NCBI GenBank assembly: GCA_949987565.1
Contig: OX465112.1
Span: forward strand, 11,052,536 to 11,116,535
Reading direction: 5' to 3'
DNA length: 64,000 nucleotides
Origin: Luidia sarsii
Taxonomy: Eukaryota; Echinodermata; Asteroidea; Paxillosida; Luidiidae
Within the stretch, counting starts at the first letter, position 1; each line of letters begins with the position of its first letter. The notes below the pieces were generated by a model that saw only the letters and a list, made by a program, of their open reading frames with translations, made no database searches and had not been told where the DNA came from. The position numbers and the translations under genes were made by a program. This document shows, in pieces, positions 46,496 through 61,400 of this stretch.

Positions 46496-49400
46496 TCATT
46501 CAGATGCAACCAAGAATTCATTGTAAACGTGGCTTTTGGAGAAAAAAAAACATGCTTACCAGCCTTAAAGCCCCTACACAGCATTTGCACAAATCCAACA
46601 CGGTCCATTAGCAATTACCGATGACCGTTTCAAGATTTACTCACAATTTTCCGGTTTTAACGCACAGTGGCGCTATTGCAAATTCTACTAGGTGCATTTT
46701 ACGATCCTCGAAGCTGACACAGTCTGATGAAAAAAATGAGCCAGTTTTCACCATTTTTCTCGCGACATGTGGTGGACGGATTGAGCTGAAACTTTCACAG
46801 GTGTGTTATTTCATGCATATGCTGGATTGGACAAAGTATGGATGCATTTCTAAGACCTTTACCAATGGTGTGTGGAGTCCTGTGGAACTTACCCAGGTTG
46901 TTATTTTCCATTTTGGAGCCTTCTTCCTTCTCAAACTGATCCAGGTGCAGTTTGTGCTCTCGTGCCTTGAGACGAGACGGACGAAAGAGCGAGAGAAATC
47001 ATCAAGAACCGAAAGGAACCTGTGAGTTGTGAGTTACCGACATTGGACAAACCCTATGCGTCCAGTGTCCCAAAGAAATCTACAGTAGGTCAATCATTTC
47101 TGACAAATTCCATTCTGTGAAATGAATTATTTGAACTGCTGAGAACAGGTAAACGCTATAGGACTATCCGAGCTAATTCCAATTGCTTCCTGAACAGTTT
47201 TTATCCCAAGTTTGGCATCTTAATACATGTAGCTGATTATGTTATCTATTAAAAGGCATACTCAATTTATTAATATCAATCATTGCTTTGCTGTGATTGT
47301 TCACTATGCAAATGGAGTAGCTTTGCGGTGACACTGTGCAAAATGTCTCTTTTCTGAAAATAACCGGAGGAACTCGACGTTTTGAACAGTGTACTCTGTT
47401 CGTCTTCAGGAGACTGCTGGGGACGAACAGAGTACACTGTTTGAAACGTTGACTTCCTCCGGTTCTTTTCAGAACTACGCATATCCACACAAAAAAACAT
47501 TTTTACATGGTGTCACCACAAACCTACTCCTGCTATCCTCACCATAAAAATCTTCAAATCTCATCTAACTACGGTATGCAAATGTACGCAGAAATTCCAT
47601 TGGGTTTTTTTGGGGGGGGGGGCACAAAAGAAAGCCACAATGGGCCTCACCCTCTCCTCCAGCTTCCTCCTCTTGAGCTCGCTCAACCTCTTGTGGAGCT
47701 CCTGCTCCCGTCGCCCCTTGTCCTTGTCATACTCGGCCTTGGCGGCCATGAACTCCTGCCTCAGTCTCTGGGTGAGCCGCGCAGCCTCCGCCTCCGTCAG
47801 CCTCTCGTCTCTCTCCAGCTCCTCCACGGCGCCCATAGACTGCACCACCAGCGTGTTCAGGACCTGCCGGCTGTACTCCGTCTGCGACCCCTACAGTGCA
47901 TGGCGGGGTCAAAGTTCAAGGGTCAGTCACCATTCCAGTATGACTTTACTGGTCCTCCTACAGAGGTTTTTTTTCACACGGCGTCACTTGACCGCAGGAG
48001 CGGTCCAAATCCGCGGAAGCACTTGCAAATGTCGAGTATCTCCATTGGACATTTTGATGACTCGAAGGCGTGCGGCGTTTCCGCGTACATCCGCGTGAAT
48101 TAAACGCTGACCGGCAAAAACCATGTGGCTGAAAAAACCTCTATACATCCCACTCTCACAACCGACAACAGGCCTGGTCCATCACTTTGGAATGCTCTCT
48201 CCCTACTGAACTCAGAAATGAAAACACCCATGTTTTGAATGTCTGGGAAATGGATGTGAAATAGGATTTGAAAAAGAACTAAAGACTCTTCTCAGGTAAT
48301 GTTCACACCATAATCAATAACGGATTTTATATTGTCTTTTTTTTAGTGTTTAATTTTGCCTCAACACAAAGTGGGGCACACAATTTTCAGACCAAAACAC
48401 CACATTTTTTGGTAAATTAAGAATGTTTAGTCCCAAAATGATAGACACGCTGCGTTGGGAGTCAGTCAACTCGGTCCGTGACCAACTCGGTCTGTAACCA
48501 ACTCGGTCCGTAACCAACTCGGTCCGTAACCAACTCGGTCCCTATGGGGAAAAATACGCACAAAAAGCTGTTATTTAACCCTACATGTATGTTAATTTTG
48601 ATGCCCATACGCAAGAAAAACAGTTTAGTATTAATGGGACGCCATAAGAAGGACATTTGGCACTGGTTTGAGTTTTAAGACTATTTACATGTATTACAGC
48701 ATGGGATAATGGTGGTACACAAACAGTGGACGCTAGCCTGCCAGTCAACGCCTCTCACCTTGGATTGGGCCAGGGACCGTCTCTTGGCCAGCTTCTCCTC
48801 CAGCAGCATGCGTTGCCGCGACAACTCGTCGTCCATGGCCGTCTCGAGGTCGGACACGTTGCCACGGTGCTCCCGCAGCAGCCGCACTGCCTGGCTCTCC
48901 TCTAGCTTGCTCTGCAGGATCACCTCGTCCAAGTGGCTCTCTTGGGCCGCCTTAATGGCCAGGCGTTTGCGGATCGCAATTTCCTGTGTGCGAACATGAA
49001 ATATGTAAGCATTTAAAGATAAAGGTCAATGATGTCTCATCGCACACGTACTTAAAAGCCGTGTTTCCACTGGACTAAAATCTAACCGAGACAATGGTTA
49101 AATTTCAAAAAGTTAAATTTGACTGTCATTCCCACTTGGACTTTTGGGTCGGTCAATTTAACCGAGACGATGAATAAAGGCCCTATACAAAAAAGGTAAA
49201 GGTCGAAAGAGTGCCGCAGTTTGTCTGTTAAACCTAAACATGAATTCCAAAAAAGAAATCTTGCGAAGGTTTGAGTTCAAATGGTAATCTGAGAAAGGTA
49301 GACAAATGGGAAAAAAACGTCAAGGTTTTTCGCACCATCTGTTTGAGTGAAGATTTCTCGAGAAGTACATGCAGCATCCCAGACCGTAAGATTTCACTAT

Positions 49401-52400
49401 GAAGATTCTATTATGACCATCTACAAACTGTGTAAATCAACTAAAGGAATCTGTGGACATCGATGTTTTCCGATCTTCCCAATGTTGCATTGGGCCTTTA
49501 AGGTAACTGAGCCATCAAATCTAAAACTGCGTTTAGTCGGGTGCAATTGCAATACTCGGTAAAACGTGAATAGGTAAAAGATTGAAAAGAACAAAATTCA
49601 AAAAAAAATCATTTTTTCAATTAGTTTAGAAGTTCTCAATCAGCTTTTCATTGATTTGTTTGACTTGAATTGAAAAAAGCTGTATTCAAATTGTGTGATC
49701 CCCGAGCTGCCGTAGCCAGGTTTACAACAATTGGTTGTTTGCATCAGAATGAAAGCAGGGGGGGGGGGGTGATCACTGGAAATATACAGCAGTTAATGGT
49801 TGAATTGCTTCTGACTGGCGCCCCCACCCCGGCAAACACTACCGGTAGTTGACTATTTGAGAGGAGGCCACCATCTACGGTAAGTTGGGTCCATTGCCTA
49901 AAGAGGCAACAAATTTCCCATTCTGGCAACTTGTGTCCTGATCAGGAAACCTTTACAATCCTGTAGATTTTTTTCCCAAATTTGGAAACCCACATGTACA
50001 GTATAGGTACAGTACAGTACAGTATAGTCACGTGACAATATTTTCAAAAAAGGAAACACTGGTTATGTTTCCTGAGCTGGATTTCACAAAGCCCTACGAT
50101 GCATCGTAATTCAACTTAAGATGGATAACCAATCGTAAGTTGTGACACACCGTAGGGTTTCTGTGCATGGCTCATTGTCTTGAAACTGATCGTAAGTTAC
50201 GATGCGTTTGGTGAAATCGACGCCTGATCAGGAAACACATGTCACATGACAATGTTTCAAGTAATGGAAACACTGTATACCGTATGTTTCCTGATCGGGA
50301 AACATTTGCCCTGAATGTGTTTCCTTATCAGGGAACACTGTGTTTTTGTTTCAAGAGAGGGGAAACATCTCAGACGACGGTATCTAAAAATTAAGCATTT
50401 CGAATACAAAAAACTTGCATGCTTGCTTAAATATATTTCCATAACACAAAATTTTTTAAAATCTGAAACATGTACTGAAAAATGGCCAAAAATCACGTTT
50501 TTGTGAGGGGGCCAAAAACATGTCCAAAATTGGGCCAAAAATCAAGTTTTTTTGAGGGGGCCAAAAACGACTTCAACTGGTCTACCGAAAGTCTGATCCG
50601 TGTCAGAGGGTTCTCAGCTACCTGAGGAGTCATTTTCAGAGAAATCTGGGAAAACTGATTTTGGGTCAAAAACTTAAAATTCCGACAGGAGCGGACCTGT
50701 CGAACATGTCCAAAATTGGGCCAAAAATCAAGTTTTTTTGAGGGGGCCAAAAACGACTTCAACTGGTCTACCGAAAGTCCGATCCGTGTCAGAGGGTTCT
50801 CAGATACCTGAGGAGTCATTTTCAGAGAAATCTGGGAAAACTGATTTTGGGTCAAAAACTGAAAATTCCGACAGGAGCGGACCTGTCGAACATGTCAAAA
50901 ATTGGGCCAAATTCATGGTTTTTTGACATTGTAGGGCTTTAACCCCGATTTAACCCCGAGACTTCTGGGTCAACACACCAACACTCCACAACCAATGCTC
51001 CATCATGCACCCGTGGTCGAAATACTGTAAAATTAAGGCAAATATTGTCAGTGTCGATTGGGCAATTTGCTACAACCACCATCTCAGGTCTGTGTCCTAT
51101 TATTTTTAAGTCCAGGGTGAATGCAGCTTTTACGGTACATACCTTTCTGACTTTCTCCTGTTCTTCGTCCTGGCGAAGTTTCAGGAGTTGCATCACCTCG
51201 TTCTTCTCAGCTTGGTGCTGCTGCTTCAGTAAGGAGACAATCTCTTTCCTCTCCTGCCGAAAACAGAGGCCAAAGGAATGATTAGGCTTATCCATAGACA
51301 TATATACCGGTAACCTTTAGATAGTCAGCATCTATTAGAAACAACGTCAGGATACTGTAATGTTATGGGGGACCAGACTAGCATCAAACTATGGGCGGAA
51401 ATAAAGAGCACTGCCACCATCTATAGACATACATGTATATACCGTAATCTATAGACAGTCAGCGTCTATTAGAAACAATTACGCATTGCAAACAATGTAT
51501 AGTACGTATACGGTATATAGTACGTATATGTATGGAAATCATGTATATTTTGAATCATGAGTAAGAGCTCTGCTGTAAGCCAAATTGCCACATATTCAAC
51601 AATTAGACAACGAAAAAGCTACGCCCTGAGCTTTATATTACCTCCTCGTTCATTTCTTGTGTCTGTTTCAATGTGTTGCTGTATTCCGTCTTGTGTTTCC
51701 TCTGAAGTTCTGCAAGTTTCACCTGCAGAAAATGGATGAAATATTAGCTTACATTCCAGCAATCACAGCAATTTCTTGCCAAAGTTTCAATGTCCAAATT
51801 TGACCTTCATAATACTGAACTTGATACATGTAGGTGTAAACAAGGTCTATTGGCAATCTCTGAGGTTTAAGGAACATGAAGTAAATACAAATTAATTGCT
51901 GCAAACCGACTGCTTACTGAGTAAAATGACCTGCAATACATAAATCTCAAAAGTTAGAGGGCCTGACGTTTTGATCCTACTTTTCTCAAAGGCCTTTGAG
52001 AAAGGTCCTAGCAGAACCTTTCTCTGAGAAAGCCCCTGTCTCTGCCTCTTTATCTTTCTCTAAGAAAGGTCCTGCTAGGATCAAAACGTCGGACCCACTA
52101 ACTTTTGAGATTTGCATTTTGGTAAATTTAGTCAGTAAGCATTTTGGTATATTACTCAAGGTCAGTTATAGATACAAATTATTCATAATAATAATAATAA
52201 TAATGAGTTTTCTTGTATAGCGCCAAAATCTGCCAAAAATGTACGCTCAAGGCGCCTTCTTGATTTCAAACTCAAGGTTAGTTATAGATACAAATAATTC
52301 ATACTTTCAAAAACTATCAAAAATTAGGAGGGCCTGATAGTGTTTCGATCCTAGCAGGACCTTTCTGCCCTCCTGATTTTGGATCTTCATGATCTACCTT

Positions 52401-55400
52401 GTTCTGACTGCTGAGCCTGACGATCATCAGCCGGCATTCCTCCTTGTACTCGTCCTCCAGCGACTTGTGCAAGTCCTTGACTCTCCGCCGGAACTTCTTG
52501 TTGCACTTCTCGCCCACCTTCTTGGGCACGGCTGCCTCCCCCGTCCACTTGTTGACCAGGAAGACGCTAGCGTCCACCATGCTGTCCAGGTGCTGCTGCT
52601 CGAGCTGGACATCAATGGTGATGGTCCACCAAATGTCCAGACTGTAATGATAGCCGATAAGGTTTGCATGGTGGAAATACTAAGTGGAAGGTTTGAGGCG
52701 ATACCATGTAGCACTTCTCTTTCAAGAAGTGTGGCTCTGAAAAGAGCCGCTAACTTCCACTCACCAAGAAACCATTTTGAATCGTGCAGGACTTGTACAC
52801 AATGCCTGGCCAATCTTCCTTTCCCTTGCAAGCCCTTGAGAGTTTTCACATTTTTTCTATCTGGATTAAATTGTTTTACTACAGTGGAACGTCGCTATAA
52901 TGAACGCCGATATACCGGTACCGAACATTTGGCAATTACAAACATGCCCTTTGGCTTCCGATTTTACGTCCGTGGATATGTGGCCGCAAATGCTATAACG
53001 AACGACCGCTACACCAAGCAATATTCATGGATCCTGGGATGTTTGTTATAGCGATGTTCCACTGTATCTGAATGAAACTGGGGCATGATCCCTGGAGATA
53101 CATGGCAGACAGCCCTAACACTTCACAATTCAAACACAGTTGTGGTATCTTGAAGGTTCGGGGTTAAAATTAATGGTAAAATGCTTCTGATTGACACCCA
53201 AACCCCGGCAAAGACTAGAAAATTACTATCTGAGCTATCCACCACATGAATGGTGGCCTTCCAAAATAGTCAACTGTTTGCATCTGAGTGAAAGTGAGGG
53301 TGTGATCCATGGAGATATACAGCAGTTAATGGTTGAATTGCTTCTGACTGGCACCCCATCCCGGCAAAGACTAGTTGACTAATTGGGAAGGCCAACATCT
53401 AAGAGCTGGAAAGCTCAGATAGAAGAACACTGGTATGTTAATCCAGAGGTCTCGGGTTCAAGTCCCTATCCAGTTAAAGTCTTCTTTGCCAATTCTTCCA
53501 TTTTTTTATAAAAAAAAAATGTTCAAAGTTTCCCAGAAGGTTTTCCCTTTCTCTGGGCCTGACCTTTCAAATGCAGTTGTTATGTCTCTGCCTTTGTGAA
53601 AAGTCCTGCTAGGATGGAACGTCAGCCCCTCAACAAATTTGAGGTTCCAGGATCTGTTTATTTCAGGTCATTCGAATGAGCAATCAGTCTGCAGAATTTG
53701 TACATCAATCACTGTATCACATTCTGATTATATTCTACTTACTTCTCAAATTCTCGAATCGTCCTTGTATCATCGTTGAGTGCTAGAAGCAGCACAATGC
53801 TATCATTCAGAGAAACCATGCTGCAAAAGAAGACCATTCAAAACAGTGAGTGTCTTTTCCTGGTGTGTTGTTAGGACTGCACGCTCATCATTGCTTTGCT
53901 CGATTGCCTGCTTGAAAAAATACTGGCAGCGTGAGCAGTGCTTAGCTTGATTGCATGCAGGCACTGAGCTTTCTAGGGAAGAAAGAGTGTTCTTGAAATT
54001 TTATAATAGTCTTGGTTAAATTTGTTCCCCCCCCCCCCTGTGAGCTTAAAATCTTGTTATAGTCTAGGTTATCCCCCACTTTTTTTTTTAACCCCTTGCG
54101 TACGGATGATGGCTATAGCCGCTCTGGGATCTTTGAAATTTGTACACCACTATTTTCCAAATTTTTGACAAAGACTCTTTTCAGCAATATTTAGCATGAA
54201 AAACATCAGTTTTGACGTCAGTTGCCACATGAATTGCCAGATTAGCGGTAACATTTGCACTATTGTGGGACTTCATTGTGGATGATCGAGGGACTGTGCA
54301 CTGCCACAGAAGACCGTGAGCTGGCATGCCCCGTAGCCGATGCAGTCGCTGGACAGACTGTGGATTGCACCCGCTGCCTTCGCCACAAATTGCACACTCA
54401 GTTGGGGCCGTCCACCTGGAAGCTTTGTCCGCTGGAGTGGAGGCATGTCTACGGTCACAGGGTATGTACTACCGGTACACACAAAGGGCCCATCTTTGAG
54501 GGCGGATGATCCCTTGACAAAAGCCACACAGACTGTCGAAATGTGCCACATTTGATTCGCTGATACGTGCTATCTTATTGATTAATTTCGCAGGTATATT
54601 GTTCTCAGATTGTTTACCGAGTTTTGGAAATGGCCCCTGTGACAGCCATTGATCACACCAGCAAGGGGTTAAATTCCAGTGCGAACGTGGTTCAAGGTTT
54701 CTTCTTTTTTATTTTGACACCGACCTGTTTTCCTTGAAGGCAGTCAGGCCGGACCGGTGGCCCCCCTGCGAGCTCATCACCAAGCCCCGCCCACCGGCGG
54801 CCCCGCTCTGCTTGCCCAAGGGCTGCACGGTGGCATAGGGACCCTTCTTGCAGCATCGGACGCAGATCAGACAGACAATGGCGACGATAATGGCGCCCAG
54901 CACCACGGCCACGAAGAAGAAGAGTGCCGCTAGTCCGTGGTCGTACAGGATGTTCTCGTCCATACTCTCCACTGCGGTGACGCAGGTCTGCGCGGGCTGG
55001 GCAGGGCTGTACACTCGTCCCGGATACTACAATGCACATGGCGGACACAATGTCAGAACACCCATACCTGAATTGGTATATATCCTTGTGGAGACATGTC
55101 TTTGCTCTCGTGCACTAACACAACCGAGTGAGAAACAATGGTTTAAAGGCCCTATACAACATTGGTAAAGGTCGAAAGGTTGCCACAGATTGTGTCTTAA
55201 ACCATTAACCCTAACTGGCATTCAAACCACAATTAACCACACATGGTTTTTCCTGTGGGAGGATAAGGTCCATACACCACGACATACCACAGCGTGGTTT
55301 TTGTGGTATCCTATGGTATGTGACCCTGCACCCCTGAGGGCACTTTGGTAAATTGTGGTAAACAGTGTGTGTCCTGTGCGGGAGGTGCAAAGCGTTTGGA

Positions 55401-58400
55401 CTGTCTGTCCCTTATCTAAAACACTTCAATTCGCGACTGATTCTTAGCCATAACAAATTTCCCGTTTTTGAGTTATTTTCAAATACCAATTTTGTAAAAT
55501 CCTTTTGTGAAATGTATACACCTTTAGAATTTCCCTGTGGAGACCTATTCAACTTATTTTCCTAGGTCTCCACAAGGCACTGGATACCAGTGTCTGATCC
55601 AACATATGCATTAAATAGCACACCTGTGAAAATTTCAGCTCAATCCGCCAACCGAGTCTCGAAAAATCCGTGAAAACCGCTTCATTTATTTTGCAAAAAT
55701 GAAGCATTTAACATATTGTTCCAAAAAATCGTTTAGAACTCGGGGTGAGACGTAAACTTTTTTCTTTTACTCTTTTCTCCAAAAATACAGCATTTTAAGC
55801 AGAAATATTTCAGTGCAAGGTTCCTACAATAACCATCTTCAAACTGTATAAGTTTCATGTAAATCTGTGAACATTTCCGTCTTTTGATCTTACCAATGTT
55901 GTGTATTTCTTGCTTTACAAATTTTCAATAAAATTGGGCCCAGACATTAATTTATGCAATGCACTTAATGGATATATATGCTACTGAGTCAACAGAAGCA
56001 TAGGGCCTATTATCAAAATACCAATACTCACACTCGTTGTGATTTCACTCGTTGGCATGGAGTGCCAGGTTGCTGTGGCGACGTGTGTCAATGGTGTATC
56101 AAGGTCGCTGGTCACGGTAGCATCGCTGAAGTATGCCTTGTACGAGATGGTCATTGTGTCGCCCACTGGTACAAAGAGAGTAATCAATTCACAACCTTGA
56201 AACAATTTTGTGAATCTTTTTTTTATCCTATTTTTTATGAGGAAAGAATTGTGGGCCTTCTTGAAGCCAAGGCTAAGGGTTTGTTCAAATTGTTCAATCC
56301 ATCAAAATGCAAACCTTTTGTGGTACAGTTTTATATTAGGATTTCAATATAATTAAACAAAGGAAAAACTGACTGGGAACAAATTGATAAATTGGCCAAG
56401 AAAACTTTGACTGGACCAGGATTTGAACCCGAGACCTCTGGATTAATGTACCAGCCATGCCAGCGCTCTCTCATCTGAGCTATTCAGCCCTTAGATGGTG
56501 GCCCTCACAAAATAGTCAACTAGTCTTTGCCGGGGTGGGGGTGCCAGTCATAAGCAATTCAACCAATACACCCATTAACTGCAGCTGTATATCTCCAGTA
56601 TTTCATTAGAAATGAATTTGCAAGTCTGTGGCCATTTGGGGCATTCTGAGTTCTAGGGTGGATTTCACATAGCCTTACAATGCATCATAAATCAACTTAG
56701 GATGGACAACCCATCGTAAGTTGTGGTAGAGCCGGTAACTCAACGTTTTGGGCAGTGTGTACCTGTACTCTGCCCATCGTCAGGAGACTCAGTTGTCAGG
56801 AGTGTCAGTACACACTGCCTGAATACGTTGAGTTACCGGCTCTTTTCAGAGCCACACACTCCTTCTCAAAAGAGGTGCATTACATGGTGCCACCGCAGAC
56901 CTTCCCCGCTGGCACTTCCACCGTGCAAACCTTCAAGTCTTATGCGTCATTGCTTGGACTTACGCATCAGCTCATCCACTTCGTAGGTCAACTCCTGAGC
57001 AGTCACGGTGAAGCCAGTCGTCCCGTAGATAGGCGCCAGGTCTCGGAAATACTCCAGCACGAAACCCTGGACGTCATCCCTCAGGGCCACACCGTAGGCT
57101 GAGGCTTTGGATGTGGCTGAGTGCGCCAGGGTGGTAGTGAAGTGAAGGTACTTAAGGGTGTAGTCTAACTCTTCGTTGACGACCTCGTTCAGCTGAAGAT
57201 ACCGGAACAGCGATAAAATTATATATATAACGTATTTGAGTGCCATTTTTCTTCATTGTGCGGTAGCCGATTTCAACATTTTGCTCCATAACTTATGGTA
57301 TGCACCATTTTGCTGCACAACATTATTGTGGCGTATGACTTATGCATCATTTTCTTGAAATCGGCTGAAGGTTCTACACAGCCTGTCCAGTGCGGTCACA
57401 CGATACCCGAGACCGACGCTGAAAATACCTAGACTCGGTCCACAGTCTGACAGTCTGGCAGATATTTCGACCTCTGGGTTCAGCTTTCTGCAGCCGATTT
57501 CAAGAAAAATTTCGTAAGTTACATAACGTACAAATGTTGAGTAAGTCTTGCGCCACAATGGCTCTTTTGTGCACTATTTAGAAAAGGCAGCAAAATGTTG
57601 CATAAGTTACGCAACAAAATGTTGCGTACGCAAATTTGAAGTTTCGTGAAATCGGCAGCTGGTGAAGATCATTTTGCCATTTTGTTACCTGCTCAACTGT
57701 CTTGTCGATCACCAGGTGAGATTCGGATACAACCAGTGTTTTTCTGTCCACTGCGATCCATTCCTGGTTCATTCTCATTTGGAACGTGTAGTCCATGCTG
57801 ACACCGTCCACTAGGGCGGCAGTCTGCCCAATCACTCCACGGATCTGCATGGGTTATAGAAAACCATGATCTACTTGTTCAGTAAATCTATGTACAAAAG
57901 TGTTGCAAACCTCTTTCTGACATCAAACATGTCAAAGACCAAAATACAAATCTCAACAAAGTCAATGGATTAGCAGGACCTTCCTGAAAATCCACTATGC
58001 TTTTCAGAAACTTCCTTCTAGGATTGAAACATCAGGCCATCTACTTGTTTCTAGTACATGACCTGAATCCTGCACAATCCTACAATCCTTCAGTTAAAAG
58101 CCCCAAACCTGACAGTCCAACAGTGTCTCCCTGGACCATTGGTTCCTACTCCTTTTTTGTGATAATTTATATTTTTTACTACCAAGTGCCCTCCACCACA
58201 TGTACATTGGGCCTTGTAACCAGGATCCTACATTTTCCTCAAGTGACCAAAAAACTCCACATGCCCTCAATCCGACAGAATCATCCTCCATCACATTGGG
58301 CCTTGTAACCTGGATCCTGCATATTCCTCAAGTGACAAAAAACTCCACATGCCCTCAATCCTACAGAATCATCCTCCATCACATTGGGCCTTGTAACCTG

Positions 58401-61400
58401 GATCCTACATATTCCTCAAGTGCCAAAAAAAAAATCCACATGTCCTCAATCCTACAGAATCATCCTCCATCACATTGGGCCTTGTAACCTGGATCCTACA
58501 TTTTCCTCAAGTGACCCAAAAAAACTCCACATGTCCTCAATCCTACAGAATCATCCTCCATCACATTGGGCCTTGTAACCTGGATCCTACATTTTCCTCA
58601 AGTGACCCAGAAAACTCCACATGCCCTTAATCCTACAGAATCATCCCCAATCACTGGTTTTTTTACCAACTGAGCCTTTGAGAAAGATCATGTATTAAAA
58701 TCATTACAATTGAATCTAAACCAACCGCGTACACAATCTAAATTATGAATAAACGCAAACAATGAAATGTAAAAAAAAAATCTAAAAATTATTCTGCCTT
58801 TATATCTGATTTTAACATCAAAGTCAAACAGATAATGGAAAAACTGACTGGGAACTTTTGTAAAATTTGACTGGACCAGGACTCCAGGAGTTCAACCCTC
58901 TGGGTTTGCGTATCAATGCTCTTACAATCTGAGCTATCCACCCCTTAGATGGCAGCCTTCCAAAATAGTCAACTAATCTTTGCTGTTGATATCTAACTTT
59001 TTAAAACTCTAACCACCTGAGCTATTGGGTATCACTTCAATCTCTTAACCGAGTCTCGAGAATATAGTGAAAAACCGCTTAATTTGCTTTTGCGAAAATG
59101 CAGCATTCAACGCATTGTTTTCGAAAAATCCTTTAGATCTAGAGGGTGAGACGTAATCTATTTCTTCACTCTTTTCTCCAAAAATACAGCATTTTCGACA
59201 GAATTATTTCAGTGTGAGGTTTATACTAAAACCATATTCAAACTGTATACGTTTCATGTAAATTATGTGAATGTTTGTTTTTCGATATATATACCAATGT
59301 TGTGCAGTCTGAGCTTTAAGAAACTGTTGTCAAATTTATCTCCAAAAATGAAAACAGACCCTGCCATATAAAAATCATCCTTAAGCATTGACTAACTGAG
59401 CCTGTATTGTAATGACTATTTAATTGGCAATTAGCTAATTATCGTAAAATGGGGCTCATTTGTTGTGCAAACTACAAAGAAATAATTTATGCTTAATTGG
59501 CCTCTTCCTCTACTTTCTACTCTCCTCTCTCCCTGCCAATCAGATATTCAGTGGTGCATCAATATTCAATCAGGTGATTCATGTACCGAGAGGCAATAGT
59601 ACATGTAAGTACTCAGACATCAAGGCACCGATGACATCCACTGTAGCGTTGCCAAGGCAGCACCATAATATTTACCACACAATGCTGGGCAGTCCATATA
59701 GACCTTTCCACTATTTACAAACCCACGCATGCACACTCTTTGGTTGGCAAGATTTCTGGATTATTAGTATTAACTACGTACAGTAGGAGACACCCGGTGC
59801 TGTCTGATATTGACCAAATTACCGAAGATCATTCCTATGTTCCAGTTTCACAGGGCACAAATTTGACATCCTCAAGCTTGTATTCTTAGATACATGTATA
59901 TCCTTGATCCTTGCTAATATTCATACACTAACTTGATTTTACACTTACTGTAAAATTCTCAAAAGTTAGACTGAGGGCCTGGTATTTTTATCCTAGCAGG
60001 ACCTTTCTCAAAGGTATGGTCAATTTGCCTTTGAGAAAGGTCCTGCTAAAATCGAAACGTCAGGCCCTCTAACTTTTGAGATTTACGTATGGCAGGCCAT
60101 TTTAGTCAGTGAGCAGTTTGCAAGAGTTTTTCTGTTTTAACTTACCGTAAAATTCACAGTCTCCGCAGTGTCCCCAATATTGCCGATTTCAAATAGATTC
60201 CACACGAGGGAAGCCTTTGCCTGGTTCCCCGCAGCCCGTCTACGCCTCTTCCCCGGTGTCTGGGCACCGGTGGCATTTTGGAGGGTGACGTAAGCTACAG
60301 GTGAGGATGGATCACTGAAGGAGGTGACGTGCTGGCTGGCTGGGTTGGAAAAGCTGATGTTGGGGCTGCCTGCCGATGCCAGACACTCAAAGACGTTCAG
60401 GAGGATTACGGGGACTTCCAACGATGTGAAATCTGGCGAGAGGAAAAACGATTAGGGAACTCCCACTACAGTAACATCACAATAACAATGTGTACACTAT
60501 AGGGACAAGCCATAAGTTTCATCCAAATTCCCCCTTAATTTGTTGTTCAAGTGTCATATTTTTGATGTTACAGTAATCGCGACATTACAAACTGTGTAAT
60601 TAATCAACAGGAGGGGGCACAGAGTGTCAAAGAGGTGTCAAAATACAGGGGGCGGAGAGGTTTTTGTTTTCATTTTTTTTTTTACTTTCCTCACATTATC
60701 AATCACCACACATTCATATTGAGTCTTATTTTGAAATTGTCCTGGGTAAGGGAAATACATGGGTCATCTTCACAACACTTTCTGACTCAAACTGACCACC
60801 CTTCCCCTTATAGTGGTAAAAGGGGGGTCGGGGTGGACGGAGCTTGTTGGCTGCCATCACTGCGATGCCGAGCCATGCTCTCAACCAGTACTTCCATCCA
60901 GAACTCATTCAACTTGGCAAGAGTTTTCAACATACAGCAAATCACAGCCTGGAACAGACTACCAGATGACACTGTTGGATTGGTGATAGGGGAGGCCAGT
61001 GCTTCAAGAGTCATATGCACAAGCACAAGCAGATAAACTCGCACAGAATCCTACTTCCCTACTGTAGGAATTTGTAGGATTTAGGGCACATGCAGACATG
61101 GTAGTTGATGCATTGTAGGAATTTGCAGGATTGAGGGCATTTACAAGGTGTTTGGGTCACTGGAGGAAAAAGTAGGATCCAGGTTACTAGGCCCAATGTG
61201 ATGGAGGATGATTCTGTAGGATTCAGGGCACTTGGCACAGGTAGTTGATGCATTGTAGGAATTTGCAGGATTTAGGGCATAAGAACCATTGATTAGGCCA
61301 TAAGGTTGGCGTGTATAAAGCTTCCTGCATATAAATGAGTTTGATATTTTTGTCACATCTTGTGGACTATTGTTCATTCAAGTATGTTAAATATTTTTTA

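Noticed and set aside
54255..54551. Possible gene inside the piggyBac-like element (84-92 codons on both strands)
   Set aside because: No DDE catalytic or zinc motif is seen, and the frames overlap antisense. It is treated as element cargo.
58094..58578. Overlapping ORFs with WILHIPQV and SSILQNHPPSHW repeats
   Set aside because: They are the translated 92-bp tandem repeat inside EVC2 intron 2.
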